Below are positions 23,861 to 35,725 of a DNA stretch of 64,000 nt, piece by piece. Below the pieces are notes generated by a model. It searched no databases, was not told the DNA's origin, and saw only the letters and a program-made list of their open reading frames with translations. Each line of letters opens with the position of its first letter. Within the stretch, counting starts at the first letter, position 1. The stretch comes from Charina bottae (lineage: Eukaryota > Chordata > Lepidosauria > Squamata > Charinaidae), in NCBI GenBank assembly GCA_023362775.1, contig JALMGJ010000006.1, positions 54,117,501-54,181,500 on the forward strand. Direction: 5' to 3'. Both the position numbers and the translations under genes were made by a program.

Positions 23861-26067
23861 CAATAGAGGTAACCCAGTCATTTCATCCCTCCAAGGATTC
23901 CAAGGACTTGCTACCTCAGCTAGGAATGCTTCAGAGACTTAATTTTACAAGTCATAACTCTTGGTCTAAAATAACCTATTCAGCATGTGCATTTTTAGAA
24001 TAAATAGATTTAGGGGAAAAAATTGGAGAATGAGACAGAATATTAACAGAAGAAATGTAGGGAATGATTTTTAGGTGGTACTTTAATCTTAACTGAAATC
24101 AAGCTCCATATCAAGAGACTGAAACTTTTTTCCTTTGAAACAAACTAGCCAGCAGAAATGGTTTTTAAAAATATGGAGAAAATTAGAGAGGTATTTTGGC
24201 TGAGTAATATCATTCTGATATACTCTCTATTGACAGTTAGAGCAAAGCTACTGTATATGTCATCAGATATCTACCCCCTTTTGCTAAGCTTCTGCATATA
24301 ATCATGTTGATTAGAATAGCTATATCAAATTTGCTAAACAAATACAGCATATTTTTCTTTTTGCACTTGGGCTGATATTTATTTTGGAAATGATGCAAAT
24401 TAATCAGTGTATTCAACTGATGTCAGTTGAATGATAAAATATAGCCAAATTAAAAAGAATAGAATCCACGGGAAATGAAGAAAGGTTTTCTGTTGCTGAT
24501 AACTGTCCAAATAGTGTTTGCGTGTGTATGTATTCTCTCTGTATCTTTCCTAATGCAGAATTTACTCATTTTCCTCTATCAAGAGATTAGAAAAAAGCCT
24601 GCTCTGCATTAAGTTTCCTTTTACTAATTAAAAAAGAGAAAAAGAAAGAAGCAGTCATCTTGCTAGTTAAATGTTTAAAATAAACTAAATTCAGATACAA
24701 AGAGGAGCGGACTGCACTATATTTTGAAACAAGTATATAGAAAACTCTGTTCAAAAAGCTCTAACCTCCTTGCAATACTTATCCTATTTGTATGTCTAGA
24801 CAATGGGATCAGTGGGATGAATTAAATTCCATTTTAACAATCCTGTTCCAAATTCTGACAATGAGTCATACAGAAAAATCTATGAATGTGGAAATAGGAC
24901 TATTTCTTCAGCTCTTAGAGAACATATATCTACTCCGAATGTAGAGTCATTGTCAGATATCCATAGGAGTTGCAAAATACAAATTTCTATGTCAGAAAGT
25001 TAGTCTTGTCACAGACAGAGAGAATCAGATATCTCAGTGTCTCCATTTGCTAGAGGTAGAAAAAAGTGGCCTTCTTAAAACTGAGGGAGAACTAAGGAGT
25101 ATTTGTGGACTAAATTTTACCATCTCCCCACTGCTTCTGATTAAAGCTTGATATCCTAGGAAAAAGAGAACTGCAGGTATAAGGAAACAGAAGGTCTTTG
25201 CTTCAAGACATTTTGTTTCTTTTGAAATATATAATTATGTGCTATTATTTTTAAATTTGTACCAGACCACTACCATCCTGTGGTCTGACTGGAGCTTTTT
25301 TATTTTATTTTGGACTTTTTCATGTTTAATTAGCTAGCTACAGACTTTTTTCCCCCAGTGATCGGAACAGCTCTGTAATTCATTTCTTCCATTATAAAAT
25401 GGTTGCATTTTACTATTTAAAATATTTTTAAGTATCTATATTACTTTTTAAAAAATGATTTTGTTTAACCCTTGTGAGATTGGTTTATTTCTCAAAGAGG
25501 AAGGCCTGAATCCCTTAGCCACACACTTTGACACTAGATTGCCAGGAAGTGATAGAATGTATTTACTCTTACGCATTCTGACATTGTAGAGAGTAAGAAA
25601 GATGTCCTTGATAGAGATAGGCCAGATCCATTACCAAAGTGACAAGAGGAAAACATGACTTCAGTCCAAAACATGCAGAATGTATGTGAAAGCAACTCAG
25701 GTAGACACCTACCTTATTCATATTAGTAGGGGAAGGGGAGTTAAGCATAGCCAGACTTGAAAGATTCTGTTCCTATAGCCAGTATTAATAAAAGTAGTTT
25801 TAGCCTTTCTGTGGAGTTGATCTCTTGGTTTGGTTTACATAGTCAAGCTGAGATATTTTAACTGTCAGAAAGGCACCACAGGTTGTAAAATCTCCTCCCC
25901 CTCACTGAGTTTATTTTTTTTTTACATTTAAATTTAATTCAGTATAGCTATTATTTAATCAATAATATTTCCCTTCTGTTAAATTAAAATTACATTTCCA
26001 TTTTAATTTTGGGAAGTATCTAAGTGTTAGGCCCAACATCTTTGGATATCTCATGCAGCTTTGACAT
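23861..26067. other. Unassigned AT-rich sequence
   Basis: No gene supported. At about 25690-25860 a stretch with GATTCTGTTCCTATAGCCAG, AATAAA and a GT-rich end recalls the R-U5 part of the LTR-like fragment at 35.6 kb, but the match is too weak to call. Confidence 0.35.
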
Positions 26068-26132
26068 TTCCAGAGTCCCCTTCGGGGGAGATGGTGTGAT
26101 GATAGAAATTGAAAAATATATAAATAAATAAA
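26068..26132 (+). mobile_element. L2-type LINE 3' end
   Basis: CCAGAGTCCCCTTCGGGGGA, the inner L2 3' hairpin, followed by a degraded outer arm and an ATAAATAAATAAA tail. Body absent or unrecognisable upstream. Confidence 0.7.
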
Positions 26133-27337
26133 ATTTCAGATGGCATGCATTGCTCTATTGTCTCATGGACTGCTGAAATTTAGATTGGAAAGCTCCATGA
26201 CTGATGAATTGGGTTATTATCCAATTTTTATTGTCTATTAATTGTCATAGGCAAATGAAGGAATAAATATTGTGAGTTATCCCAAGATTTTGCTATTATG
26301 CTTCAATTCTGTTAAACAGAAGCATAAACATAGCATTTACTCATTCACCTGGAAGAGAGAAAATGTGACAGTACAAAGCCATGCCTTAATAGAAGTATCA
26401 TAGGAATATGATTGCATAAACCTCTTTTCCAAATACATAACCCACTCACCAATTAATATCAAAGTTACCAGTCCAGTGAGTTTCCAATTACATCAATCTA
26501 ACACTCTGTTTCAGAGAAAATATAATCAAACCAATCCTATTGTAATTGTTAATTACAATAACATCAACATTTAATAAATTGAACTCCCCAAATGACATGT
26601 CACAGAGTAAGTAAGAAACTGATTATATTAGGAAGAAGAGAAACCAAAATGGGGCCTGAGGGTGGAGAAAAAAGGGACATAATTATTTGGGACCAGGATG
26701 GCAATATGGTTTTATTATATCTTTCATGATCAACCATTTGAGAGCTCATAATTTTAACCTTGTATTGGTCAAAGTGATTGGAAAATGAGTGAATTTTAGT
26801 AAAGGCTACCTATAAATCTCCTAATTCCTTGGCATATTAATTACCAGCAATGAATGGAACCCCCTTAAGTGTCCCAATTATTGTTTTAAATATGAAAATG
26901 TTTTAAAGATTAGAAATGAAATTGTTTGAATTAATTAACTGAACTGACACTCTAGGGATATGGTACAAGATTTTAAAGACAAAAAACGGGAATTCACAAT
27001 AATGGCATTTCCTTTCTGGTTAAATATATAGTACCAGAGGGACTCTGAGTCACTTTTAACATTTTATTTGATGCCCGTTGGGGGCTAAAGATTCCTCTGA
27101 ATGTATTCATTTAATTCATTGGTGGCTCCTCTCAAGTACAGTATGAAAAGACTTCATATTAATATAGACAGTCCACATATTTCATGATTTGAATGGAACT
27201 GGATAACTAGTACAATAAAAACTCAGAATGTAAATGGAAGCTATTAGGGCAATAACATCATTTAAGGGGAAAATATCTCTGTTTTCTTCCTGGAGAGGCT
27301 ACACATAGAAGATAAAATACAGAGCTATGATGAACAC
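26133..27337. other. Unassigned AT-rich sequence
   Basis: No gene or recognisable repeat. Confidence 0.4.
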
Positions 27338-27414
27338 AATCAATTTATTTATTTATTTATTTGTTTGTTTATTTTATTAGATTTATATTACCACCCATCT
27401 CCCCCAACGGGGAA
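27338..27414 (-). mobile_element. L2-type LINE 3' end with (TTTA)n tail
   Basis: TTTATTTATTTATTTG repeats lead into ACCACCCATCTCCCCCAACG, the minus-strand form of the L2 terminal hairpin. Confidence 0.75.
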
Positions 27415-27469
27415 AATTAATCACTTTTTCATTTAATCTTTCTGTGATATGTCCTTTGTGCAAAATATC

Positions 27470-27960
27470 CCTATATGGAAATGAAAAGACGACAATGACA
27501 TTGGCTGTTTGAAATTCCATTGAAATTCACAAACACCAGCACAGTTACAATAAAAAAGAAGAAAGCCTAAAAATTAGCAAAACCTGGCTACCAGTCCTGA
27601 AAAACACAGCCTGCAAAAGGTCAACGAACTCAGTCCAACCACCAGGACATGGGAATACTTCTCACAATGAACATGCTAATCACGCTCATCAGCCACTCAT
27701 TAACATTTCAACACAACAAAAAACTCCACCTAATCTCCTATAACTTAGCTCTATAAATAGAAAACAAACAAAACATTGCCACTCTACCTGGGCACAGAGA
27801 TTTCGCTTCTGTCTGTGCTCCTGCCCTCTGAAGATGCTGGCCACAGATGCTGGCGAAACGTTAGGAACCACAACTTCCAGAACACGGCCACACAGCCCGG
27901 AAGACCCACAACAGCCATCGAACTCCGGCCGTGAAAGCCTTCGACAAGACAATGACATTG
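27470..27960 (+). pseudogene. Penelope-like element 3' remnant
   Basis: A frame-broken translation near 27505-27605 resembles the C-terminal end of Penelope-like proteins (FEIPLKFTNTSTV-like text in one frame, and KTWLPVLKNTAC in another). It is followed by a 3' untranslated part with the motif CTGAAGA ... CGAAACGTT at 27828-27862. Two other remnants here (33.1 and 50.1 kb) show related 3' motifs. The open minus-strand frame over 27689-27958 is antisense to this and not a gene. Confidence 0.55.
27828..27862 (+). ncRNA. Hammerhead-ribozyme-like core (candidate, degenerate)
   Basis: CTGAAGA (fits CUGANGA) at 27828-27834, an intervening segment in which GCC can pair with GGC, then CGAAACGTT at 27854-27862 (GAAA plus a GUU cleavage-type triplet). 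Hammerhead motifs are known from Penelope-like elements. Stem II is weak and there is an extra base after CUGANGA, so activity is doubtful. Confidence 0.35.
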
Positions 27961-28792
27961 TGAATCAATTGATTAGTCAAGTATAACACTCCCTGGAAAG
28001 TGCCTTAACTCTCATGAATGATTGGACGAATGAAAAAATCACATTGCTTTTACAAACTGGATCAATGATTCAAATTAGATTTTGCATGATACATGAATTA
28101 TCCCTATATGGAATATTCCATCATAGGGAAACCTACCATCCAGTGCAGGCTCTCCTCATTCTTCTACTCCAATATGTAGAAAGCACAGCAGACCTGAGTA
28201 AGAAGAGCACGTGAGAAGAAATGAGGCCAATGAATATGGAGTCAGTCTGTTTCACCATGTTCTGTCTGTACTGTGGCTTCCTGACCTTTATAAAAGTTTA
28301 TCATGAGGAGAATGAGATGTTTTGGGATTCCCATTTTTTCTAAGCACATTCCACAGTTTGACATGACTGACACAATCAAAGGCCTTTCTCTATGTGTGTG
28401 AAAAGGAGTTAACAAATCTCATATTCCAGGAACTACTTGTTTATGTATTGTTTGGTAGATAGTTGACAAACACCCAAACTGACTGCCCAGGAATGGAAGC
28501 ACTCTGTTCTTTCATGGAAAGAATTGGATCCAAAAGAGCTTCCTCACTGGAAGAAAGGGACAGATTACTGTTTCCTGCTGAACCCTTCACATATTCTCTG
28601 GGGGAGGATTCCCCCAACTGTTTAGAATAGTTTTGGAAAGGGGGAGAGAGGAGAGGAGAATAAGAAAACATTACCTCCCATTTTATCTAGAGGAGCATTC
28701 AGTTGGGGGACTTCTGCTCCAAGCAATTGTGGATCCAAACCATTTTTCATCACATAATCCACATAAATATGTTATACCTATGGCAATCTTTT
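27961..28792. other. Unassigned AT-rich sequence
   Basis: No supported gene. Frames at 28014-28214 and 28441-28671 have no recognisable domain. Confidence 0.4.
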
Positions 28793-28912
28793 TTAAACTG
28801 GGTGCTTCAGATGTGTTGGATTGCAATTACCAGAATTGCTCAATAGAACGTCCAATTCTGGCTGGAAATTCTGGGACTAGTATCTATCTGAAGGATACCA
28901 GGTTAAATATAT
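28793..28912. mobile_element. Decayed palindromic MITE
   Basis: AACTGGGTGCTTCAGATGTG near the left end pairs imperfectly with ATCTGAAGGATACCAGGTT at the right. The inner CAATTACCAGAATT and AAATTCTGGGACTAG blocks also face each other. The inner text resembles the AACTCCCAGAATTC core of the palindromic element at 58.6 kb. Confidence 0.5.
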
Positions 28913-31089
28913 TGACCTTCAGTTACTGTTTCTCTTCTATAAGTTCTGATTTATATAGAGACCTGCATTTCATTCCTACATTTTGTGTATAATTACATTA
29001 TTTGGTTAGAAAGCCAACAAATATCCCTCTCACCACCATTTTCTCTATTATTATTTTTTGAATAAATGTAAGCCAACCACAGTATTGGCCCATCAGTTTA
29101 GCTGAAGAATAAAACCAGACTTGCAAGTTACCAATTAAGGTTATTTATGGGAATTCTAAACTATTAATGCAGATGGTTTTACTGGTACTTTTTGGATCTT
29201 TTAGATAACATACTCATTGTATTACAGTGACAGATCACTTATCCTGAAATTAGAAAAGCTATGTAACATAATGTGCTACATCTGTCAAATTTTCATTGTC
29301 ACACATGTTTCAGTCCAATGTTATGTACAAAATTAAATATATTACAGTATGTTCTTCATAGCCTAGTAGGAGTTTAATAATGGAGAAATTAAATCTGCAG
29401 AGCATGGTTTGCATTTATCTTCCAAAAAATGTATGTAAAACTGGATACTAGAAATCCCCATGCATGTCCTGGTTACTTTCTTACTCTATGGTTAATGAAA
29501 CTTGGCGTCTTCATCCACTTATTTCACAGCTGAAAAACCACTTAAATCTGTCCAGAGGATGCTTTACTTACTCAGGATCACTGGGAACTATGGAAAAAAA
29601 TGGATTCTTTAAGTTTCTACTTTACTTGAAGGATAGTCATTCTGGTGCTGTAAGTTGCCAGTTCAACCAATGCAGTCATTTCAAGCAATAAAGAAGTGAT
29701 TAAGAAACAAAAGAGGGTGGATGTGAGGAATGATTCAACCAGTTATCCATCCTGTTTCTTTGAAAGTGGTTGATATCCCCTCCCCTATTGCTGTTCCAAT
29801 TCAGTTATACTCATTCTAAGTCAAATGACTGATGCTCTAGGTTTGTGATGTTATTCTGACCTTACCCCTTACCAAGAATTATACAACTATTTTGGTGCCC
29901 TTTTGTTAAATAATCCCTTCTAGCCCATAGTGCTGAAGTGTATATGCATGATTAAATATTATCTAGAACCAGAAAACTGCTTTTATAACATCATTTCTGA
30001 TTAATTTCTCATGTGATGTTCAGCAATATCCTAGGTCTACATTTCACAGAAGCTACCGTTTGTTGGAAGTGAAAATGAGAAAATTAAGCATTGCTAACAT
30101 TTGAAAATGGAATCAAATGGAAATCAAATCATCCCACAAAATCCATTTGGTGCTTATTTATAGACCCAACCATAAGCTTATTGAAACTTATAAATAAAGG
30201 ATTTTCTCACAGCCCTCAAATGGAAACTGAATGGGTATTTGCCAGACCACCCACACATCTCTCATGGCAAGTGTATTTTGAACATGCTAGATATGAGACT
30301 CATAATTTCAATATTGCTTATTCTCCTATGGGGGGGAAATGCTATTTAGCACTTAAGGGAAAACAGGATTACTATCCACTTTTCTGCTTATTTGCTTCTA
30401 GCTTGGCAGGCTTTCACAACTCTATGCCAAATGTAACTGGCTTGGCAAACTCCCTGTGGACATTAACCATTCACTAAGACTTGACTTTATTACTGTCCTA
30501 GACCAGTTTCCATATGTGAAATACAGACATAAAAGAAAATACATGTAATAAAACTATGACAAGTATGTACATTAATCTGATCCTTCTGGGTGGACCATAA
30601 TGTGACAAATCCTTGATGCTAAAAAGTAGTATTTTGCAACTGTATTTATCACCTTTAGGTTTCTGTCTGCCAGAAAGTCATATACATTAGTAGGGGCTGT
30701 AGCAACTTTAACCAAGAAGCAATACAAAACTTATATTGTAAAATTACACATTCCATCATTGGAAACACTTCTGATTGGCAAGGGCAAAGGTTTCTTGTGC
30801 TTGGAATATTCTTAAATCTGCCCTCTAGAACTGGGGGCAGAGGGGGCAGGGGAGAACATTAAAATGGGCTCTGGAAAAGGTCAAGCTATATTTGTGATAA
30901 GTAACTAATTTTAAATAATCTGCAGGAAAGTATCTTGAACTTTCTGGAAGATAGCAATACATCCTGAGGGCTTTGGTTTTTGGCAATGTTCATACAGTAG
31001 CTTTCTTGGCTTTATCTAAACCTCAGCTTAACAGATGTTCAGGAGACCATCCACAGGTGTACAATTTGTTTGTAATATTTTCCTCCCCT
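28913..31089. other. Unassigned AT-rich sequence
   Basis: The longest open frame is 128 codons at 30091-30477 (plus). It carries no recognisable motif, has no splice or promoter context, and is not supported as a gene. Confidence 0.4.
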
Positions 31090-31105
31090 TTAGATCCATC
31101 AGAGG

Positions 31106-31155
31106 TAGATAGATAGATGATAGATAGATGGATGGATGGATAGACAGATAGATAC
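31106..31155. repeat. (GATA)n/(GATG)n microsatellite
   Basis: Interrupted GATA and GATG units. GATA repeats are common in squamates. Confidence 0.85.
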
Positions 31156-31191
31156 CAACTATAAGAGCTATTGGAGAACACCATACCTTTC

Positions 31192-31192
31192 A

Positions 31193-31243
<51 letters not shown>
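31192..31243. repeat. (AAT)n microsatellite
   Basis: About 17 uninterrupted AAT units. Confidence 0.95.
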
Positions 31244-31539
31244 CAACTGTCCCTTACAATTTTGTACCAGGGTCTTCAGAGTTTTCCATAAGCCATTTTT
31301 TACCACTTTGCCTGTTGGGCTCAAATTGGACAGTTGACCACCTGTTTACATTTTATTTTGAGTCTTGTGTTAGCATACGGCTTGTTAATATGTAGCTGTT
31401 TATTGATGGAAGAGTTCTTGAGTTTTTGTTGGAGATGGATTGTTGGAATTGAGATGTAGGCTGCTTTAAAGTCCACAAACGATAAAAATAATTGTGAATT
31501 TGTGCTGCACATGTGTTTGATGTGTCTGGGCAGCCATTT

Positions 31540-31625
31540 TTTAACATTGTATATTTTATATGTTGCAAGCCACCCAGAGTCTTTTTAGAGTTGAGCAGCC
31601 TCAACAAATCTAATATATACATGCA
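31540..31625 (+). mobile_element. L2/CR1-type LINE 3' end, decayed
   Basis: TATGTTGCAAGCCACCCAGA followed by GTC...GAGTTGAGCAGCCTC and an AAATCTAATATATA end follows the L2 3'-end layout, with the hairpin arms partly lost. Confidence 0.6.
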
Positions 31626-32639
31626 TACATACCAGGCAAACGTCTATGGGGGATATACCCTCTCTAAAACCCACCAGCACAACATCAGTGTTATTTTCCT
31701 GCTTGACTCAGTTACATAACTTTCAACATAGATATCTCACATACAATGTATTTATTATATTCAATAGGCTAATACACCTATTTGCAAGGGCATTTTAATT
31801 GCCTTTTTTCTAGTTAGGAACCACAATTGCCAGACAGTATATGTGCTCTACTGTCTATGTAGGTGAACAGTGATTCTTCCTTTAATCTGTTATACTAACA
31901 CTGGAATCAGCATGACACTTTCTTGAACCTTAAATTAATATTTTGAATTTATTTGAAACACTTACAGAATCTTGCAACTTCTTGGCTTCATTTGGCAATG
32001 ACACATCTTCTTGTCTCTGGATAGACAACATTTTAAGCCTGTCTGCCATAAGAGTTATGTTAATGTTATCCTTCTGGCCAGAAATGCTGAATTTGACTTG
32101 ATGCCCAGACACTTCCGTTGATCTGGTCTTTATCTTTCCAAGGTAACCATACAGGCTTCTCTCACAGCAGCATCCTGCTTAGCCTTTTTCTTACACAAGG
32201 GAAAGCAGACATTATCTTTAAAGGCTCTGGACATAAATATTTGGTAGATCTCCAGATGTTTGCAAAGCCAGGTAAGTTTTGTTACTATTAAATTCTGAGA
32301 AAAGGTCATTGTAAATCTTTAATATTTTTTCTTCAAATGAGCTAAAGGAAAGAAACTATGCCCTATTGTGTTGTATTGCCCTATCATGATTTAAACTGAT
32401 GTCCCACATCAGTAATGAAGTTTTCTATGGATGTTAGCCCTACAGTGGATGAGTGTAACTTTCAGTACCCAAGCCTTATCATATCTTGGAGAGGGGGATG
32501 GGATTAGATACATTGTAGTCCCTCCTTCATTTTTCTCCATAGACTCCTTTATTCCAGTTACACATAGTTTAACTAAATGCCCAATAGTAGAGAGTAATAG
32601 ATAAAACAACAACAACTACCCTTCTTGGATATCCTCAAC
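31626..32639. other. Unassigned sequence
   Basis: A minus-strand frame at 31930-32112 (60 codons), with adjoining coding-like text up to about 32230, might be a remnant of a retrogene. I could not identify a family. Confidence 0.3.
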
Positions 32640-33625
32640 AACAGAGGAAACAATGGCAGGTTACAAACCCAAGTATATTGAAAAATCACCTGCACTAAAC
32701 AAGGCAATACCAAAGCAACAATCCAACTGCTCACAAGAGGAGCTTCATAAGAACATTAATGGGATGAGCTAAGTCACACTATAATAACCAAAAAGAGGCA
32801 ACAGACTACCTATACAAAATATTCTAATGTAACAGAGGCCCATGCAACTTTATTGAAAAGTGCCTGCTACAGAAGCGATCTCAACACAGCTATCACAACC
32901 TACAAAAATGATAACTCTCTCATACATCAAAAAAATTTCTGAGGCAACCAGTGGACTACTACAAACTCTTTGCACCACTGTAGCACACAAACCAACAACA
33001 TCCTACCAAAGAATCTTAAGCAAAATCAAGCCCCCAATAACTAAAGAATTAAAAATAGTACATTACAGCCTAAGTACAGTATAGTACAAACCCAGTAACC
33101 AGAGTAGGAAAACGTATAGTGTAATGACAATAACAGTTACTATGTGGGACAGACATGTAGATGATTTGCAGAACACATCCATCAAAATCAACTGGCAGTC
33201 AGCAGACATGATGAAAATGCCTATCTCTCAGTGCATAGACAAATTCAACCACAATTTCACCTGGGAAACTGTTGACATTTTAGATCACACCAAATCCAAA
33301 AATGCTAGGGAATTCCTGGAAACATGGCATTTTGACAAATCAGACATTAACAGACACATAAACTCATCTACATACCATTTAAAAGACATAACCAAAGCCT
33401 AGGAAGGAAGCAAATAGCCCAGAGCACATCCTCCATAGATACCAACACCCAGTTAAGTAGGAAACAGCACCAGATAAACATCCAGGGAAGAAACGATTAC
33501 TTAAGGAACCATCAAGGAAGAAACCACAGCCTAACCAAGACTGACAGGGCAAGCTATATAAACAGTCAGCAAACTTTTCTCTCCCATGCACTGAGGATGT
33601 AACCTAGCCTGGTTTCTCTGCAGGA
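32640..33625 (+). pseudogene. Penelope-like element remnant with GIY-YIG domain
   Basis: Degraded C-terminal region of a Penelope-like retroelement. The GIY-YIG endonuclease signature YYVGQTCR is encoded at 33138-33161. It is followed in a different frame (about 33205-33402) by HNFTWETVDILDH and FDKSDINRHI, as expected for this domain's C-terminal end. Stops and frameshifts break the frame several times. The 3' part holds CTGAGGATGTAACCTAGCCT (about 33591-33610), the left half of a hammerhead-like motif whose GAAAC part has been lost. The reverse transcriptase upstream is too decayed to delimit. Confidence 0.65.
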
Positions 33626-34708
33626 AAACAGCCAATACCAAGAATATAATAGGTAACTAAATAAGGTAAGTAAGGAGAATATGGATGTTCCAAATCCCTC
33701 TATTTTATCAACTGTTTGATGCAGTTTATCAAACAGACTTACCAATGTCTCAGTTAAAAGGAAAGTTTGCCTATAAGATTCCCCAATGTACCTTGTTCAC
33801 ACTGTTTCCTGAGGTCTTAGCTTTCTCATATAGCCATGAGGGCTCTTTGAACTCCTCAGATACAAAAATTGGGGCTGACATATGTTTTGTCAATACAAGT
33901 TAGTAGAATGTTGCTGGAAAATGGAATATGTGTTGCTGTTAGGAAAAGCCACTGCTACACTATCAGGGTCTTCAACCAGAAGAAATTCATCTAATTTTAG
34001 TTGCTTCCCAGGTTTGGAGCTGCAGCTCTGTCTGTTTGTTGCCATTCTCAGAGCCCATCTAGTGGTACTCTGAATCCTCTCAGCCAAGTCCATATGATCA
34101 TCAAAGTCAATAAACATCTTCATGGCAAATAATATTACATATTACCTCTCTGACTTCTCTATTTATACTGAAACTAAAGTTATCTACCAAGCTCTATGCA
34201 TGTAAAAAAAGGTTAGAGCTTTGATCACATGATTAGAGCCACAATTTTGACTTTTTGACACCCCCTACCCCCATGGATGCCCCTGCCACACTGGGTGCTG
34301 CTACAGTGTGGCCATCTTGACCCTCTTTCCCAATATTTATTAAACTTAAGCTGTCATAGACTTCATAAATCAATGAATCAATGTCAATGGTCTCTGATCA
34401 GAAAGACATTGATTCAAGGTTTCCTATTTTCAACTGTTTTGTAAAGAAATTAAGAAAAGTCCCAGAATCTGGTCTTGCATTTAGTAGCTGGATTAAGTAG
34501 CTGGCTTTTGGAATGAGTTATAAAGATCATTATCATGTTTCCGCAATGAAGAATGATTCTATAGATAGGACTTATCACCACCCCGGGAGCTTAGGAGAAA
34601 TTATTTTCAGAGACTTTTAGCTACTGTATTGAGCCACAATTGAGGGGGAAGCAGTTAATGCACTGGGCTGAGAAATGAAGCAAAACAGTCAATGCAGTGT
34701 CCAGTTGA
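33626..34708. other. Unassigned AT-rich sequence
   Basis: No gene supported. Frames at 33685-34073 carry no recognisable domain. Confidence 0.4.
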
Positions 34709-34716
34709 CATACATC
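34709..34716 (+). repeat. 8-bp target site duplication, left
   Basis: CATACATC, repeated exactly at 35079-35086. Confidence 0.9.
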
Positions 34717-35078
34717 TAGGCTGACCATACGTCCCGTTTTGAATGGGACAGTCCTGTTTTTTTAACATTTTTCAACCGTCCCGTCGTTTTGATAAAAATC
34801 TCAATTTTGTCCCGTTTTTAAACCCAGCGGGTATGGCGCGGGAGGAGGATCCAAGCCGGAGCTGCTGATTGGAGGCAGCCTGGAAGAGGAAGCCCTCCCG
34901 CCTATCAGCGCACGGCAAAGGAGGGACCGGGGGCGGGGTTTGCAGGCGGGAGCCAATCGCGCAGACCGGGGGGCAGGGACCCCTGTCTTTTTCATGAATA
35001 CGGAATATTACATAAGGCCCCATCCCGTTTTGCCATCCCAATGTCCCGTTTTTGTCTCAAGGAAATATGGTCAGCCTA
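34717..35078. mobile_element. Non-autonomous hAT-like element, 362 bp
   Basis: Terminal inverted repeats TAGGCTGACCATA and TATGGTCAGCCTA and a perfect 8-bp target duplication. Subterminal GTCCCGTTTT blocks recur at both ends (near 34733, 34810, 35024 and 35045). The centre is GC-rich. No transposase frame. Distinct in sequence from the family at 9.9, 11.1 and 52.6 kb. Confidence 0.88.
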
Positions 35079-35086
35079 CATACATC
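35079..35086 (+). repeat. 8-bp target site duplication, right
   Basis: CATACATC, exact copy of 34709-34716. Confidence 0.9.
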
Positions 35087-35452
35087 AGAGCTAACCCAGA
35101 TGAAAGTTCCTTGTCTTTAGAGAAGATATTATAGGTTTTATGCCACATATCTCAGAACATAAGTACAATGAGATTTTGTATTTCTCTGATCACCAGAATT
35201 TAATTTCGATATTATACCAAACCATGGCTTGATAGAACATACAGACAAATTATGGTTCAGGGATGGTGCTTGGGCATACTAGAGCATGCACAGAAGTATG
35301 GATCTATGGACTCTTCCTTACAACTGCATTAACGTGCTGTTCTCCAGTCACTGAGTTGTGCTGTCCTGACTGCCTGCCCTATTCTGCCACAGGAATGAGG
35401 TTGCCAGGTGGTACCATTGTAATAGTTTTAATGGGGAACAAGTTAAGGATAG
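35087..35452. other. Unassigned sequence
   Basis: Nothing recognisable. Confidence 0.35.
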
Positions 35453-35725
35453 TGTGGTGGATTTCAGCAGTTCTGCTGGTTCTCGGGAAGGAGGGAGCAC
35501 TTTCCAAGAAGGTGGGGGAGATAAGAGGAGACACAGTCCAGGAAGTGATGGTGGGAAAACCAAGAGGTTCAGAATAGCCCCATCCTAGAGCTCTCCCAGG
35601 TTATTTCCCCTTAGGCTAGGTAGAGTAGCTTTAGTCTGGCAAGATTCTGTCTATACAGTGTGAGCAAATAAAGAACTCAAGTTTGACTGGGCTGATTCTT
35701 TGTTGTTCTTGGGCTGGGCCTGACA
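35453..35725 (+). mobile_element. Solo-LTR-like fragment
   Basis: Begins TGTGGTGGATTTCAGCAG and ends GGGCTGGGCCTGACA, so it has TG...CA ends, with an AATAAA at about 35668 followed by a GT-rich stretch, as in the R-U5 part of LTRs. GATA occurs just before the start and directly after the end, a possible 4-bp duplication. The first 60 bp are repeated at 39829. Probably a Ty3/Gypsy-type or related solo LTR; the class is inferred only. Confidence 0.45.

Noticed and set aside
25690..25870. Possible LTR R-U5 segment
   Set aside because: Only a short AATAAA-containing stretch resembles the fragment at 35.6 kb; no ends or target duplication found.
30091..30477. 128-codon plus-strand open frame
   Set aside because: No motif, no splice context and composition typical of chance frames in AT-rich DNA.
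31106..31243. CRISPR-like regular repeats
   Set aside because: These are simple-sequence GATA and AAT microsatellites without spacers; the organism is a vertebrate.
31930..32230. Coding-like text on the minus strand, possibly a processed pseudogene
   Set aside because: No family recognised and the frame is interrupted; not enough to support a feature.
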